Source: Burkholderia sp. Ax-1724 (GTDB lineage Bacteria; Pseudomonadota; Gammaproteobacteria; Burkholderiales; Burkholderiaceae). Taken from it: DNA of 64,000 nucleotides. Positions 8,879-17,435 of this stretch are shown here, piece after piece. The notes beneath the pieces were generated by a model. That model was not told the origin of the DNA, did no database searches, and was given only the letters and a program-made list of their open reading frames with translations. Positions within the stretch are counted from its first letter, which is position 1. The number at the start of each line of letters is the position of its first letter. The stretch is taken from NCBI RefSeq assembly GCF_011752995.1, contig NZ_VWWL01000015.1, forward strand, positions 124,001 through 188,000. The letters are read 5' to 3'. A program made the position numbers and the translations under genes.

Positions 8879-9021
8879 TGTCTCCTCCAGGAAGTTCCGC
8901 ATTGACCGCCGGGCAGTGCCCGACGCGTCATGGGGTTCCGGTCATGCAGTGAGTGGACTCGCGGGAACGGGGGCTTGTCGCGCACCTCTGTCGGATTCCC
9001 GCGATACGGGCAAGCCGTGCG

Positions 9022-10323
9022 TCAGTCCTTCAGATGCGGCGGATCGATACGGTCGACGTTGTCGGAGAGCCGCTCGCGCAGCGCGCCGCGATCGATCTGC
9101 TGAACGCTGCCGCCGTCCGCGAGATCGAACGCATGCGCGGCCGCCGCGCCCATCGCGATACACGGCCCCATCACGCGCACGCTCGACAGCGCGCTCGCGT
9201 CGGCGTCGATACAGCGGCCGACCGCGATCAGATTGTCCGCGCCCTTCACGACGAGACTGCCGAACGGTACGGTATGCAGATGGTCGTCGCCGAACGGCTT
9301 CCATTCGTAGCCTTCGGCGCGGTCGTGCAATTCGATCGGCCACGACGTGCGCGCGACGGCGTCGGGAAACTGCTTCGCGGTAATCACGTCTTCCGAGGTC
9401 AACTGCTGCTCGCCGACGATCCAGCGCGTCTGCCGGATACCCGGCAAACCGTAGCTGCGGATGTGCGCATTGCGATAGATGTGCGGATACTCGCTGCGCA
9501 GGAACTCGAACGCGCGGTCCGCCTGGTCGCGCCCGACGAGCGCGGTGTGCGACGCCGCCATCGGTTCGAGCGGCGTCTCGATGTGCGTCATGTTGGCAAT
9601 GCCGATGTTGCGGCCGCGGAAATAGAACACGAGACCGTCCTTGCGCTCCAGCCCGTACTCGTTCGCCTTCGCCTCGACGCGTTCGCGGAAAGCGGTCGGG
9701 GTCGGCAGATCGGTTTCGTCGAGGTTTTCCAGCACGATCATCTGCGTGCCGCGAATCGGCGTGTCCGGCTCCTGGCAGTCGAAGCCGGCGAGCCACGTGA
9801 GCGCCGCGTCGCCGCTCGCGTCAACGAAGCCTTTCGCCGCGATGCGCACGTCGCCGTAGCGCGTCGCCACATCGAGCTCGCTCACCCGCCGGCCGTCGCG
9901 CGTCACGTCGCGCAGTACCGCGCCGAGCACGACGGTGATGCCGGCGTCGAGTATCTTCTGTTCGATCCAGCGCGCGAGCGCGACTTCGTCGTACAGCACG
10001 ACGGTCGTCAGAGGTCCTTCCTTATAGTGCAGCGCGCCCTTCTCGCCGAGATCGCGCAGGATGCCGTCCGCGATGCCGTGCGTGACCTGAAAGCGCTTCG
10101 GTCCGTTCGAGAACAGTCCGCAGAACGTGCCGATGATCGAGTTGACCGCCTGGCCGCCGAGCGCGGGCAGGCTGTCCACCAGCACGACCTTGCGGCCGAG
10201 TGCCGCCGCTTCGAGTGCGGCCGAGGTGCCGGCAATACCCGCGCCGACGATGCACACGTCCGCGTCGAGTTTCCAGCTCGTCGATTGCCCGCTGCGGCGG
10301 ACGATACGAGTACCAGTCTTCAC
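9022..10323 (-). CDS. FAD-dependent oxidoreductase (FAD_oxidored family)
   Basis: Flavoprotein of 433 aa. An N-terminal Rossmann fold has DADVCIVGAGIAGTSAALEA (GxGxxG near residues 27-32), with the FAD ribose-binding acid at VLVDSLP. A loop LGGQAVNSIIGTFCGLF follows, typical of the FAD_oxidored family (thiol:fumarate reductase and HdrA-like flavoproteins). A second FAD contact near the C terminus is ADNLIAVGRCIDADASALSSVRV. It begins with GTG at 10323, with GGAG eight bases upstream; the nearby ATG runs into a stop. It lies 56 bases after the aconitase X small subunit. It probably oxidises or reduces an intermediate of the cluster pathway; the acceptor is unknown. Confidence 0.82.
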   Translation of the reverse strand: MKTGTRIVRRSGQSTSWKLDADVCIVGAGIAGTSAALEAAALGRKVVLVDSLPALGGQAVNSIIGTFCGLFSNGPKRFQVTHGIADGILRDLGEKGALHYKEGPLTTVVLYDEVALARWIEQKILDAGITVVLGAVLRDVTRDGRRVSELDVATRYGDVRIAAKGFVDASGDAALTWLAGFDCQEPDTPIRGTQMIVLENLDETDLPTPTAFRERVEAKANEYGLERKDGLVFYFRGRNIGIANMTHIETPLEPMAASHTALVGRDQADRAFEFLRSEYPHIYRNAHIRSYGLPGIRQTRWIVGEQQLTSEDVITAKQFPDAVARTSWPIELHDRAEGYEWKPFGDDHLHTVPFGSLVVKGADNLIAVGRCIDADASALSSVRVMGPCIAMGAAAAHAFDLADGGSVQQIDRGALRERLSDNVDRIDPPHLKD

Positions 10324-10379
10324 AACATTTTCTCCATTAAAACAATGTCAGGTGCGCGCGGATGTCCCGCGCGACAAGC

Positions 10380-10841
10380 TCAGGCGCGACCGCGCTTCAG
10401 CACTTCGACGACACCACGGTCGGCATCGACGCGGACCCAGTCGCCCGTTTCGATCACGTCGAGCGGATCGACGTCGAAGTCGGTCAGCGAGGGCGCATGG
10501 CTGACCACCGCGCCGAGCGCGATCTTCGTGGTCATTTCGTTGAACAGCATCGCCGCCGGCGCGGTGCCGGCGATCCGTGCGATATGGAACTGGCTCGACC
10601 AGCCCGACGAGCCCTTCGCGCCCGGAAACACGAGCACCTTGTTCGCGAAGCTCTGTCCGCGCAGTTCGTGGCGCGTCTCGATGATCGTGCCGGTGCGCGG
10701 GTCGATGCCGCCCCAGCCGGAGATGCGATCGCGCGTCACCAGCGCTTCGCCCTCGATACAGCCGCCGACCACCTTGCGGCCATGCAGCACGATGGCCGCG
10801 TCCGCTGCGCCCGCCGTCGTGTCGTCGTTCTTCGCGTTCAT
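10380..10841 (-). CDS. Aconitase X swivel (small) subunit, DUF126
   Basis: Small subunit (153 aa) of a two-chain aconitase X hydro-lyase. It matches the DUF126 swivelling domain: GRKVVGGCIEGEALVTRDRISGWGGIDP near the N terminus and the conserved loop FPGAKGSSGWSSQFHIARI near residue 70. That loop carries the serine shown to matter in this family. The ATG at 10841 overlaps the stop of the large subunit as ATGA, so the two are translated together. In bacteria characterised AcnX enzymes are cis-3-hydroxy-L-proline dehydratases, in archaea mevalonate 5-phosphate dehydratases. The neighbours here fit neither cleanly. Confidence 0.87.
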   Translation of the reverse strand: MNAKNDDTTAGAADAAIVLHGRKVVGGCIEGEALVTRDRISGWGGIDPRTGTIIETRHELRGQSFANKVLVFPGAKGSSGWSSQFHIARIAGTAPAAMLFNEMTTKIALGAVVSHAPSLTDFDVDPLDVIETGDWVRVDADRGVVEVLKRGRA

Positions 10842-12124
10842 GCGGTAAGCCCTCCTTGCCAGCGGCCCGTCACTGCGGCCTCGATGCAGTCGGCCGTGGT
10901 GCCGAACCATGCCTGTACGCCCATGATCGCGGGCAGATAATGCGCCTGCTTCGCCGAGTCGAGCGCGACGACGCGCGTGCCCTTGGGCATCACGCGGCCG
11001 ATCGCCGAGCACGTATCGGTCATCAGCACGCCGCCCGCGTCCTCGATCAGCTTCGTGTAGCCGGCCTGGTCGGCGAGTTGCCGTGTCGCGCGCGCGGTGA
11101 AGATCCATAGCTCGGTGTTCGCGCCGATGCGCCGGCCTTCCAGCAGTTGGCACACTTCCCAGATCTGCTCGATCGAATAGTGCGGACAGCCAAGCATCAC
11201 GAAATCGACCTGCGCATCCTTCGCGGTGGTGTTCACGCGTTCGTACGCGAGACGCCGCTCGGCCGCGCCATAGCGGATCGTCTCGACCGGCCGGCGGCCA
11301 CGGAACGCTTCGTCGCGCGTGCGCGCCTCCGGCGTCTGACCGACGATGTGATACATCTCGACACCGCCGGACGATGCCGCCGCCGCGCCGAAGTGCTTGA
11401 GCTTCGGCAGGTTCGGCACGTCGCGCAGCCCGTCGATTACCGGAATGCGGTCCTGCACGACTTCGCCGACGTAGTAGCCGAGCAGCCCCCAGTCCTGCAC
11501 CGTCTTCACCTCGATATCGAGCTCGATCAGATGCGTGCCGCCGCGGTTCTCGTCGAGGTGCAGACCCCAGTAAGGAATCTTGCCGGTCAGCATCGCGGCG
11601 CCCGTGCTCTCGCGGCCTTCCGCGTTCGTGCGCGCGCCGAGCACCGCGTTGATGTAGATCACCGCCGACGACTCCATCCACGCGCAATGCTCGCCGCGCA
11701 CCGGCACGTTGCCGGCCAGATACGGCGCGCAGGTATTGAGCGGCTGGATGCCGAGGCGCCCCGTGTAGGCTTCGCCCTGGCGATAGAGCTTGACGATCTG
11801 GCTATCTATCCCCTGGCGCTGCGCATGCTCCGGGTCGAGCCCCTGCTGCAAATGGCTGCTGAACACCTTCGCCTTCGGCACCTCGACGACATCCGGGCTG
11901 TCGAGATTGAATTCGGAAAACACCGCGTCGAGGCCGCCGTGCTGCGCCGCGTAATCGCGCAGGAACGGCATCGTCGCGCCGACCGTGCCGCATACGTTGT
12001 TGGTGTCCACCAGCCGTGGCGCACCGAGCGCTTCGCCATAGCGCACGAGCAGATCCATCGCGCGCTGCACGGCCGGGCCGTCGCGGCCGTCGAGCATCGC
12101 CTGTTCGTCGTCGTTCAGCTTCAT
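10838..12124 (-). CDS. Aconitase X catalytic (large) subunit
   Basis: Catalytic subunit (428 aa) of aconitase X (DUF521). It begins with the family opening MKLNDDEQAMLDGRDGPAVQ and RLVDTNNVCGTVGATMPF, then has NTCAPYLAGNVPVRGEHCAWMESSAV near residue 130. Further cysteines occur at LGCPHYSIEQI (near 300) and MTDTCSAIGRVMP (near 360). These are consistent with a [4Fe-4S] cluster, and the length is typical. Its ATG directly abuts the stop of the TauD-type gene and its stop overlaps the small subunit start. The predicted reaction is dehydration of a hydroxy acid; the substrate is unknown. cis-3-Hydroxyproline is one option, but no proline transporter, racemase or reductase is beside it. Confidence 0.86.
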   Translation of the reverse strand: MKLNDDEQAMLDGRDGPAVQRAMDLLVRYGEALGAPRLVDTNNVCGTVGATMPFLRDYAAQHGGLDAVFSEFNLDSPDVVEVPKAKVFSSHLQQGLDPEHAQRQGIDSQIVKLYRQGEAYTGRLGIQPLNTCAPYLAGNVPVRGEHCAWMESSAVIYINAVLGARTNAEGRESTGAAMLTGKIPYWGLHLDENRGGTHLIELDIEVKTVQDWGLLGYYVGEVVQDRIPVIDGLRDVPNLPKLKHFGAAAASSGGVEMYHIVGQTPEARTRDEAFRGRRPVETIRYGAAERRLAYERVNTTAKDAQVDFVMLGCPHYSIEQIWEVCQLLEGRRIGANTELWIFTARATRQLADQAGYTKLIEDAGGVLMTDTCSAIGRVMPKGTRVVALDSAKQAHYLPAIMGVQAWFGTTADCIEAAVTGRWQGGLTA

Positions 12125-13042
12125 TTACCGCGCTCCGTGTGCAGGTTCGGGTTGAGCCGTGTTCGGCCCGGCGTGGCGATCCACGTCGATCGTCGTCGCG
12201 CGCCGCAGTTCGCGGCGCACCGACAGGTCGTAGCGGCGGCCTCGATGCAGCGTGCAGCGGTTGTCCCAGATCACGAGGTCGCCGGGCTGCCACTGATGCG
12301 CGTACACGAAGCGGCGCGCGGTCGCATGTTCGAGCAGGTCCGCCAGCAACATGCGTCCTTCGGCGATCGTGCGATCGACGACATGCGTCGTATGCGCGCC
12401 GATAAACAGATGCCGGCGGCCCGACCCCGCGTGCTCGCGAACGATCGGCCAGCGCACCGGCGGCAACGCGTTGCGCTGTTCTTCGGTGTACTCGGTATCG
12501 CCGAGCAGGAAGCGCGAGTACAGCGCGTAGTGCTCCGCTTCGAGCCCGTCGAGGTCCCGCTGGTCGCGCGGATCGAGCGCGTCCCACGCGGCACGCATGT
12601 CCGCGTACTCGGTCTCGCCGCCCCACTCGGGCACCACGACCGCATACAGCATCGAATAGCGCGCAGCCGGCTGCTGGAACGAACTGTCGCTGTGCCATAG
12701 CTGGTTCGCCAGGTTGCCGACGATGCGCCGATGCGCGCGGTCCGCAACCTGTCCGGACTCGTCGATGTTCGAGATGTCGGCCAGCTCCTGGTAGGCGAGC
12801 CGCGCATGCGGACGGGCCACGCGCTTGAAGCCGAGATCGAGCGGCCCGAGCGCGCCCGCGAACGCAAGCTGCTGTTCCTGCGTGAGCGGCTGCCCGCGGA
12901 ACACGAGCACCGCGTAGTGGTTCATGGCCGCGTCGATCGCGCAGGCGACGTCTTCGGCGACCGGCCCGGCGAGATCGACGCCTCGCGCGAGACCGGCGAA
13001 ATCCGGACGCGCGGCGTCAATGGGAACGACTTCAAGCGACAT
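12125..13042 (-). CDS. TauD/TfdA-family 2-oxoglutarate/Fe(II) dioxygenase
   Basis: Cytoplasmic dioxygenase (305 aa) expected to couple 2-oxoglutarate decarboxylation to substrate hydroxylation. The facial triad is visible: LWHSDSSF supplies His and Asp near residues 116-118, and CTLHRGRRYDL supplies the distal His near 267. The downstream arginine cluster (VRRELRR) provides the 2-oxoglutarate carboxylate ligand. It has the TauD-type N terminus VLVFRGQPLTQEQQLAF. It overlaps the AAHS gene before it by 11 bases and abuts acnX after it, so it is mid-operon. TfdA-like members act on aryloxyacetates, taurine, alkyl sulfates or carnitine-type compounds; which applies here is unknown. Confidence 0.87.
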   Translation of the reverse strand: MSLEVVPIDAARPDFAGLARGVDLAGPVAEDVACAIDAAMNHYAVLVFRGQPLTQEQQLAFAGALGPLDLGFKRVARPHARLAYQELADISNIDESGQVADRAHRRIVGNLANQLWHSDSSFQQPAARYSMLYAVVVPEWGGETEYADMRAAWDALDPRDQRDLDGLEAEHYALYSRFLLGDTEYTEEQRNALPPVRWPIVREHAGSGRRHLFIGAHTTHVVDRTIAEGRMLLADLLEHATARRFVYAHQWQPGDLVIWDNRCTLHRGRRYDLSVRRELRRATTIDVDRHAGPNTAQPEPAHGAR

Positions 13043-14414
13043 GGGCTGCTCCTGATTGAGTGTTGTCCGGCGCGGCGTCGTCGCGACGACGATGCAGGCG
13101 GCCGAGGACGAAGGCGAGTGCCGCGACGAGCGCGACCGGCGCCGCGCCGAAGAAGAACAGTTGCTCGACGGGCAGATGCGCGGCCATCAACATGCCGCCG
13201 ATCACCGGCCCCGCGATGGCACCGATCTTCTGGATGCCGACCGCCGAACCGGTGCCTTTCGCGCGCAGCGCGGTCGGATAGACGAGCGCGGCAACGGCGT
13301 TCAGGCCGAACTGCGTGCCGACCACCGTGAAGCCCGTGAGAAACACGGCCGCGACGAGCATCGGCCCCGGCAAGCCGGTGCCGAGCAGCGCGACGAGCGG
13401 CGTACCGACCAGCGGCAGCACGGTGATGATGATCGCGCCGCGCGTGTCGACGAAGCGCATCAGCGCGAGACCACCCAGCGTGCCGCCGAGCTGGAACATC
13501 GCCGATACGAGAGCCGCCTGTTGCGGCGCTAGACCGACGCTTTCGATCAGCACCGGCAGCCAGCTGCTAAGGAAAAACAGCGCCATCGAGTTGGCGATGT
13601 ACACGGCCCACAACACCGGCGTCAGCGCACGCAGCCGGCCCGCGAACAGGAGCCGCAGCGAGCCGTCGCGGGCATCGCCATGCGCGTCACCCTGCGAACC
13701 GCCGCCGGTCGCGAAGCGCGCTTGCGGCTCGACGACGAAACCCGGCGAGATCCGCGCAACGATTCGCGCGACTTCGGCATGCCGGCCCTTCAGCGTCAGG
13801 AAGCGGATCGACTCCGGCACCGCAAACCACAGCATCGCGCTCGTCACGAGCGGCGCGATGCCGCCGATCACGAACACCACCTGCCAGCCGAACTTCGGCA
13901 CGAGCCACGCGGATACGAGACCACCGACGCTACTGCCGATCGTGTAGCCGGTGTACATCAGCGTGACCCACGTCGCGCGCCAGCGCTTCGGCGCGAACTC
14001 GGTGGTGTACGCGATCGCGTTCGGCACGACGCCGCCGATGCCGATGCCTGCGAGAAAGCGCAGCACGAGCAACTGTTCGAGCCCCGTCGCGCGCGACGCC
14101 GCAAGCGTGAACACTGCGAGCACGACGCTGCCGATGATGATCGTGCGCTTGCGGCCGATCACGTCGCCGAGATAGCCGAGTGCGAACGCGCCAATCATCG
14201 TGCCGAACACGAACGCGCCGAACACCGGGCCGAGCACGCCGTGCCCGAGATGCCACGCGCGGCTGAGCGCCGGCGCCGCGAACGCCATCGCGGCGAGGTC
14301 GTAGCCCTCGGTCATCATCATCACGCCCATCGCGACGATCAGCAGTACCCCGAAGCGATGGGTCTGCTGCCGCTCGATGACCGTACCGATGTCGATTACG
14401 GTTTCGGCGCCCAT
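13032..14414 (-). CDS. MFS transporter, aromatic acid:H+ symporter (AAHS) family
   Basis: Inner-membrane carrier (460 aa) paralogous to the one at 7481-8878. The first helix has MMMTEGYDLAAMAFAAPAL, with Glu in place of the usual first Asp of the DGYD signature. GDVIGRKRTIIIGS is the MFS loop. Both paralogues share VVPNAIAYTTEFAPKRWRATWVT-type sequence after helix 4. A glycine/aspartate-rich central loop (GGGSQGDAHGDARDG near residue 220) is unusual and absent from the paralogue. Its ATG lies one base after the dehydratase stop and it overlaps the dioxygenase gene, so it is firmly in the operon. Confidence 0.87.
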   Translation of the reverse strand: MGAETVIDIGTVIERQQTHRFGVLLIVAMGVMMMTEGYDLAAMAFAAPALSRAWHLGHGVLGPVFGAFVFGTMIGAFALGYLGDVIGRKRTIIIGSVVLAVFTLAASRATGLEQLLVLRFLAGIGIGGVVPNAIAYTTEFAPKRWRATWVTLMYTGYTIGSSVGGLVSAWLVPKFGWQVVFVIGGIAPLVTSAMLWFAVPESIRFLTLKGRHAEVARIVARISPGFVVEPQARFATGGGSQGDAHGDARDGSLRLLFAGRLRALTPVLWAVYIANSMALFFLSSWLPVLIESVGLAPQQAALVSAMFQLGGTLGGLALMRFVDTRGAIIITVLPLVGTPLVALLGTGLPGPMLVAAVFLTGFTVVGTQFGLNAVAALVYPTALRAKGTGSAVGIQKIGAIAGPVIGGMLMAAHLPVEQLFFFGAAPVALVAALAFVLGRLHRRRDDAAPDNTQSGAAHVA

Positions 14415-14415
14415 C

Positions 14416-16131
14416 TCAACGCTCCCGCGCCGGCCGGTCCGCGCCGAGCACCGCGCCTTGCGGCATCGTGCCGACCGTCGCGCGATAGATCTTCAGCCAG
14501 CCGGTGTCGTTGACGGGCGCGGGGCGCTGCCACGCGGCGCGGCGGCGCGCCACTTCGGCTTCGTCCACCTGCAGATTGCAAACGCGCCGCTCGAGGTCGA
14601 TCTCGACCGTGTCGCCGTCCTCCACGAGCGCGAGCGGCCCGCCGGTCGCCGCTTCCGGCGAGACCTCGGCCACCACCAGCCCCTTGCAGACGAGACCGGA
14701 CAGGTGTCCGTCGGTCAGCATGGCAACCTGTTCGGACAGGCCCGCGCCATCGATCGCGAAGACGACGCGCGAGGCGCCGCCGCCCATCGCCGGGCCGCCG
14801 CACACGCCCGCGCCGCGCATCACGACGACGTTGCCCGGCTGGATGCGGCCGTCCTTGATCGCCGCAATCGCGTCGTCGGAAGTCGAGTAGCACAGTGCCT
14901 TGCCGGTGAACGTACGCTGCTTGTCCGGCGAAATGCCGAATTTGACGATGCCGGCCTGCGGTGCGAGATTGCCGCGCACGAGCACGATGGCCGGATGATT
15001 GGCGAACGCGCGCTCAGGCGTGCGAATCACTTCGTCGTCGGCAATCCAGACATCCTGCAGGTTGTCCTTGACCGTGCGCCCCGTCACGGTCAAGGCGCCG
15101 GTGTCGAGCCATGCTTCGAGCCGCTTCATCACGCCGCGACCGCCGCCGGCCGCTTCCAGTTGCTCGATCGTGTGCGAGCCGACCGGACGCACGCCGGTCA
15201 GCACCGGAATCTGGGCGGCAAATTCCTCGAACAGCGCATACACGTCGACGTCGATCCCGCCTTCGGCCGCGACCGCCTGCATATGTTTCACCGTGTTGAT
15301 CGAACCGCCGACGGCCAACACCGTCTTCACCGCGTTCGCGAACGCGCCGCGCGTGAGGATATCGCGCGGCTTCAGGTCGTCGCGCACCATCTCGACGATG
15401 CGCGCGCCGGCTTCGCGCACGAAGGCGAACATCTTTTCGCTGTTGGCGGCCACCGGCGTGCTGCCCGGCAGCGACATACCGAGCGCCTCGCTCACCATAT
15501 GCATCGAATTCGCGGTGCCGAGTCCCGAGCACACGCCGGGGCCGCGAATCGCGTTCTGGCTCATGCCGATGAGGTCCTCGACCGGAAGCTTGCCGGTCAG
15601 CGTGTGCATCGCGCCGACGAACACGTCTTCGATATCGACGTGCTCGCCCCGATATTCGCCGCTCGGCTGATAGCCGCACGCAACGACGATGGTCGGTATG
15701 TTCAGCCGCGCGGCGGCCATCAACTGACCCGGCACTGTTTTGTCGCACGAGGCGAGGCACACCATGCCGTCGAGTTGCGCGCCTTCTACGGCCACTTCGA
15801 TGTCGTTCGTGACGAGGTCGCGGGCAGCCAGCATGTATGCGCCGCGCGCGCCGGCACCGGTAATGAAGTCGCTCGGCGCGGCCGTGCGGATTTCGAACGG
15901 CAAGGCCCCCGCCGCGCGAATCGCCTCTTTCAGCTGCGCGGCAATGCCGTCGAGGTGGCTGAAGCACGTCGCGAGTTCCGACGACGAATTGACGATGGCG
16001 ATCTTCGGCTTGTCGAGGTCCTCTTCGCTGATGCCGAGATTGCGCCACTGGGCGGCGCGTACCGCGCCGAGATAGGAACCACGGGGGAAATTGCTGCGCA
16101 ACGGGCGTTGCGGCTTCTGTTCTTCAGACAT
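14416..16131 (-). CDS. Dihydroxy-acid dehydratase-family enzyme (IlvD/Edd)
   Basis: Iron-sulfur hydro-lyase of 571 aa, first gene of the operon. Family marks are KIAIVNSSSELATCFSHLDG (first cluster-type Cys), LASCDKTVPGQLMAA near residue 127 and GPGVCSGLGTANSMHMVSEALG near 197. The C-terminal swivel domain has GGPAMGG and MLTDGHLSGLVCKGLV. In the IlvD/Edd family this reaction removes water from a 2,3-dihydroxy acid to give a 2-keto acid. The neighbourhood (dioxygenase, aconitase X, FAD enzyme, transporters) points to a sugar-acid or hydroxy-acid catabolic role rather than branched-chain amino acid synthesis. ATG 16131 has AAAGGAGTG upstream. It is divergent from a LysR gene. Confidence 0.87.
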   Translation of the reverse strand: MSEEQKPQRPLRSNFPRGSYLGAVRAAQWRNLGISEEDLDKPKIAIVNSSSELATCFSHLDGIAAQLKEAIRAAGALPFEIRTAAPSDFITGAGARGAYMLAARDLVTNDIEVAVEGAQLDGMVCLASCDKTVPGQLMAAARLNIPTIVVACGYQPSGEYRGEHVDIEDVFVGAMHTLTGKLPVEDLIGMSQNAIRGPGVCSGLGTANSMHMVSEALGMSLPGSTPVAANSEKMFAFVREAGARIVEMVRDDLKPRDILTRGAFANAVKTVLAVGGSINTVKHMQAVAAEGGIDVDVYALFEEFAAQIPVLTGVRPVGSHTIEQLEAAGGGRGVMKRLEAWLDTGALTVTGRTVKDNLQDVWIADDEVIRTPERAFANHPAIVLVRGNLAPQAGIVKFGISPDKQRTFTGKALCYSTSDDAIAAIKDGRIQPGNVVVMRGAGVCGGPAMGGGASRVVFAIDGAGLSEQVAMLTDGHLSGLVCKGLVVAEVSPEAATGGPLALVEDGDTVEIDLERRVCNLQVDEAEVARRRAAWQRPAPVNDTGWLKIYRATVGTMPQGAVLGADRPARER

Positions 16132-16146
16132 GGTGTCTCACTCCTT

Positions 16147-16220
16147 TAGTTTGGAAACGATGTTAAAAACGGCGATAAAATCCGTCAATTATGTAACGTC
16201 GATAGGGATCATCCAAACTA
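16147..16220. promoter_or_regulatory. Inverted repeat in the divergent ilvD-like/lysR promoter region
   Basis: TAGTTTGGA (16147-16155) and TCCAAACTA (16212-16220) are perfect 9-base inverted copies framing nearly the whole intergenic region. The right copy ends on the A of the LysR ATG. LysR regulators bind paired sites in such divergent regions, but their usual boxes are shorter-spaced T-N11-A motifs, so this may be coincidence or a DNA-loop pair. Confidence 0.35.
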
Positions 16221-17182
16221 TGGATATTCGTCAGGTCGATCTGAATCTGCTGAAGGTGTTCGATGCGCTGCTGAAGAAGCGCCATGTGACGCAGGCCGGT
16301 GTGAGCATCGGCTTGAGCCAGCCGGCAATGAGCTATGCGTTGTCGAAACTGCGCGAACTGTTCGGGGACCCGCTCTTCGTGCGTACCGGGCGCGGCATGG
16401 AACCCACGCCCCGCGCGCAGGCGCTCGGCGATCCGGTGGCGCGGCTGCTCGATCTCGTGCAGACCGAGATTCTTCCGGCCCCTGAATTCCGGCCCGCGGA
16501 GTCGTCGCGCAATTTCGTGCTGTGCATGTCCGATATCGGCGAGATGGTGTTTCTGCCGCGTCTGCAAAGCTTTCTCGCCAGAACCGCGCCGCACGTGAGC
16601 ATCAAGACCGTCGCGCTCAGCATGCCGGAGCTCGAGGAAGGCCTCGCGAGCGGCGAAGTCGATCTCGCGATCGGCTACTTCCCGGGGCTCAAGAGCGAGG
16701 CGCTCAAGCGCAAGGCGCTGTACCGGCACTCCTACGTGTGCATCGCCCGCGACGATCACCCCGAGATTGGCGACACGCTATCGCTCGATCAATACCGCAA
16801 CGCCGCGCACGTGATCGTCCATCCCGAGGGCCGCGAGCAGGACGTGCTCGAACGCGCTCACGAACGCCTCGGCATTCGCATCAACGTGCGCTTCAGCGTG
16901 CCGCGCTTCATCGGCGTGCCGTTCATCGTGGCCGGGTCGGACATGATCGCGGCCGTCCCTCAGGCGGTCGGTCGGCGTTTCGCGGAGTTCGTGAACGTCA
17001 AGCTGTTGCCGCTGCCGTTCCCCGCGCCCAAGTACGACCTCTATCTGTACTGGCATCCGCGCTTTCATCACGAGCCGGCCAACCGCTGGGCCCGCAACGC
17101 GATGAGCGAACTCATCAAGGGACCGATGCAGCACGAACCGCTGCCGAATACGAAACGGATGCACCTGAGCGCGGGGCTATAG
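16220..17182 (+). CDS. LysR-family transcriptional regulator (NodD-like)
   Basis: DNA-binding regulator, 320 aa from ATG at 16220. The start MDIRQVDLNLLKVFDALLKK is the classic opening of this LysR subgroup, with the helix-turn-helix at HVTQAGVSIGLSQPAMSYALSKLRELF (about residues 20-45). The effector-binding domain starts near 90 and has ALSMPELEEGLASGEVDLAIG. The C terminus KYDLYLYWHPRFHHEPANRW is typical of NodD/LinR-like members. It is divergent from the dehydratase operon, the normal arrangement for an activator of the neighbouring catabolic genes. The inducer is probably the substrate or the dehydration product. Confidence 0.9.
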   Translation: MDIRQVDLNLLKVFDALLKKRHVTQAGVSIGLSQPAMSYALSKLRELFGDPLFVRTGRGMEPTPRAQALGDPVARLLDLVQTEILPAPEFRPAESSRNFVLCMSDIGEMVFLPRLQSFLARTAPHVSIKTVALSMPELEEGLASGEVDLAIGYFPGLKSEALKRKALYRHSYVCIARDDHPEIGDTLSLDQYRNAAHVIVHPEGREQDVLERAHERLGIRINVRFSVPRFIGVPFIVAGSDMIAAVPQAVGRRFAEFVNVKLLPLPFPAPKYDLYLYWHPRFHHEPANRWARNAMSELIKGPMQHEPLPNTKRMHLSAGL

Positions 17183-17353
17183 CGCGCGCCGGCTGGCGCA
17201 GCGCGGCTCGCGCGATCGTCTTTCGAGCCGCGTGGAAATACGATGCGCGATCTTTAATCGTCTTACGTTGTACACAATTTATGTTTTGTCGCTCACAAAA
17301 TCTCGTGGTTTACCCGTAATTCCCCCTGCTATGTTTTGAAAATAGCGCCTCGA

Positions 17354-17361
17354 TGTATACA
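17354..17361. promoter_or_regulatory. Candidate GntR/VanR operator TGTATACA
   Basis: A perfect 8-base palindrome TGTATACA lies 75 bases before the gntR-type ATG. A related TTGTACACAA occurs at about 17269-17278. FCD-type GntR regulators often bind TGTATACA-like palindromes, so this may be the autoregulatory site; the region also holds the AT-rich promoter (17260-17345). Confidence 0.4.
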
Positions 17362-17435
17362 CTCTGTATCCATCGAGCGAGGCAGCCGAGCCATTTCCTG
17401 AATCGGCCCGCCCGCGCAACCCTTCCGGACATGCC

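Noticed and set aside
17343..17350. TAGCGCCT resembling the LacI-type operator core
   Set aside because: Only half of the palindrome is present and the flanks do not fit; it lies in the vanR leader, unrelated to the cluster.
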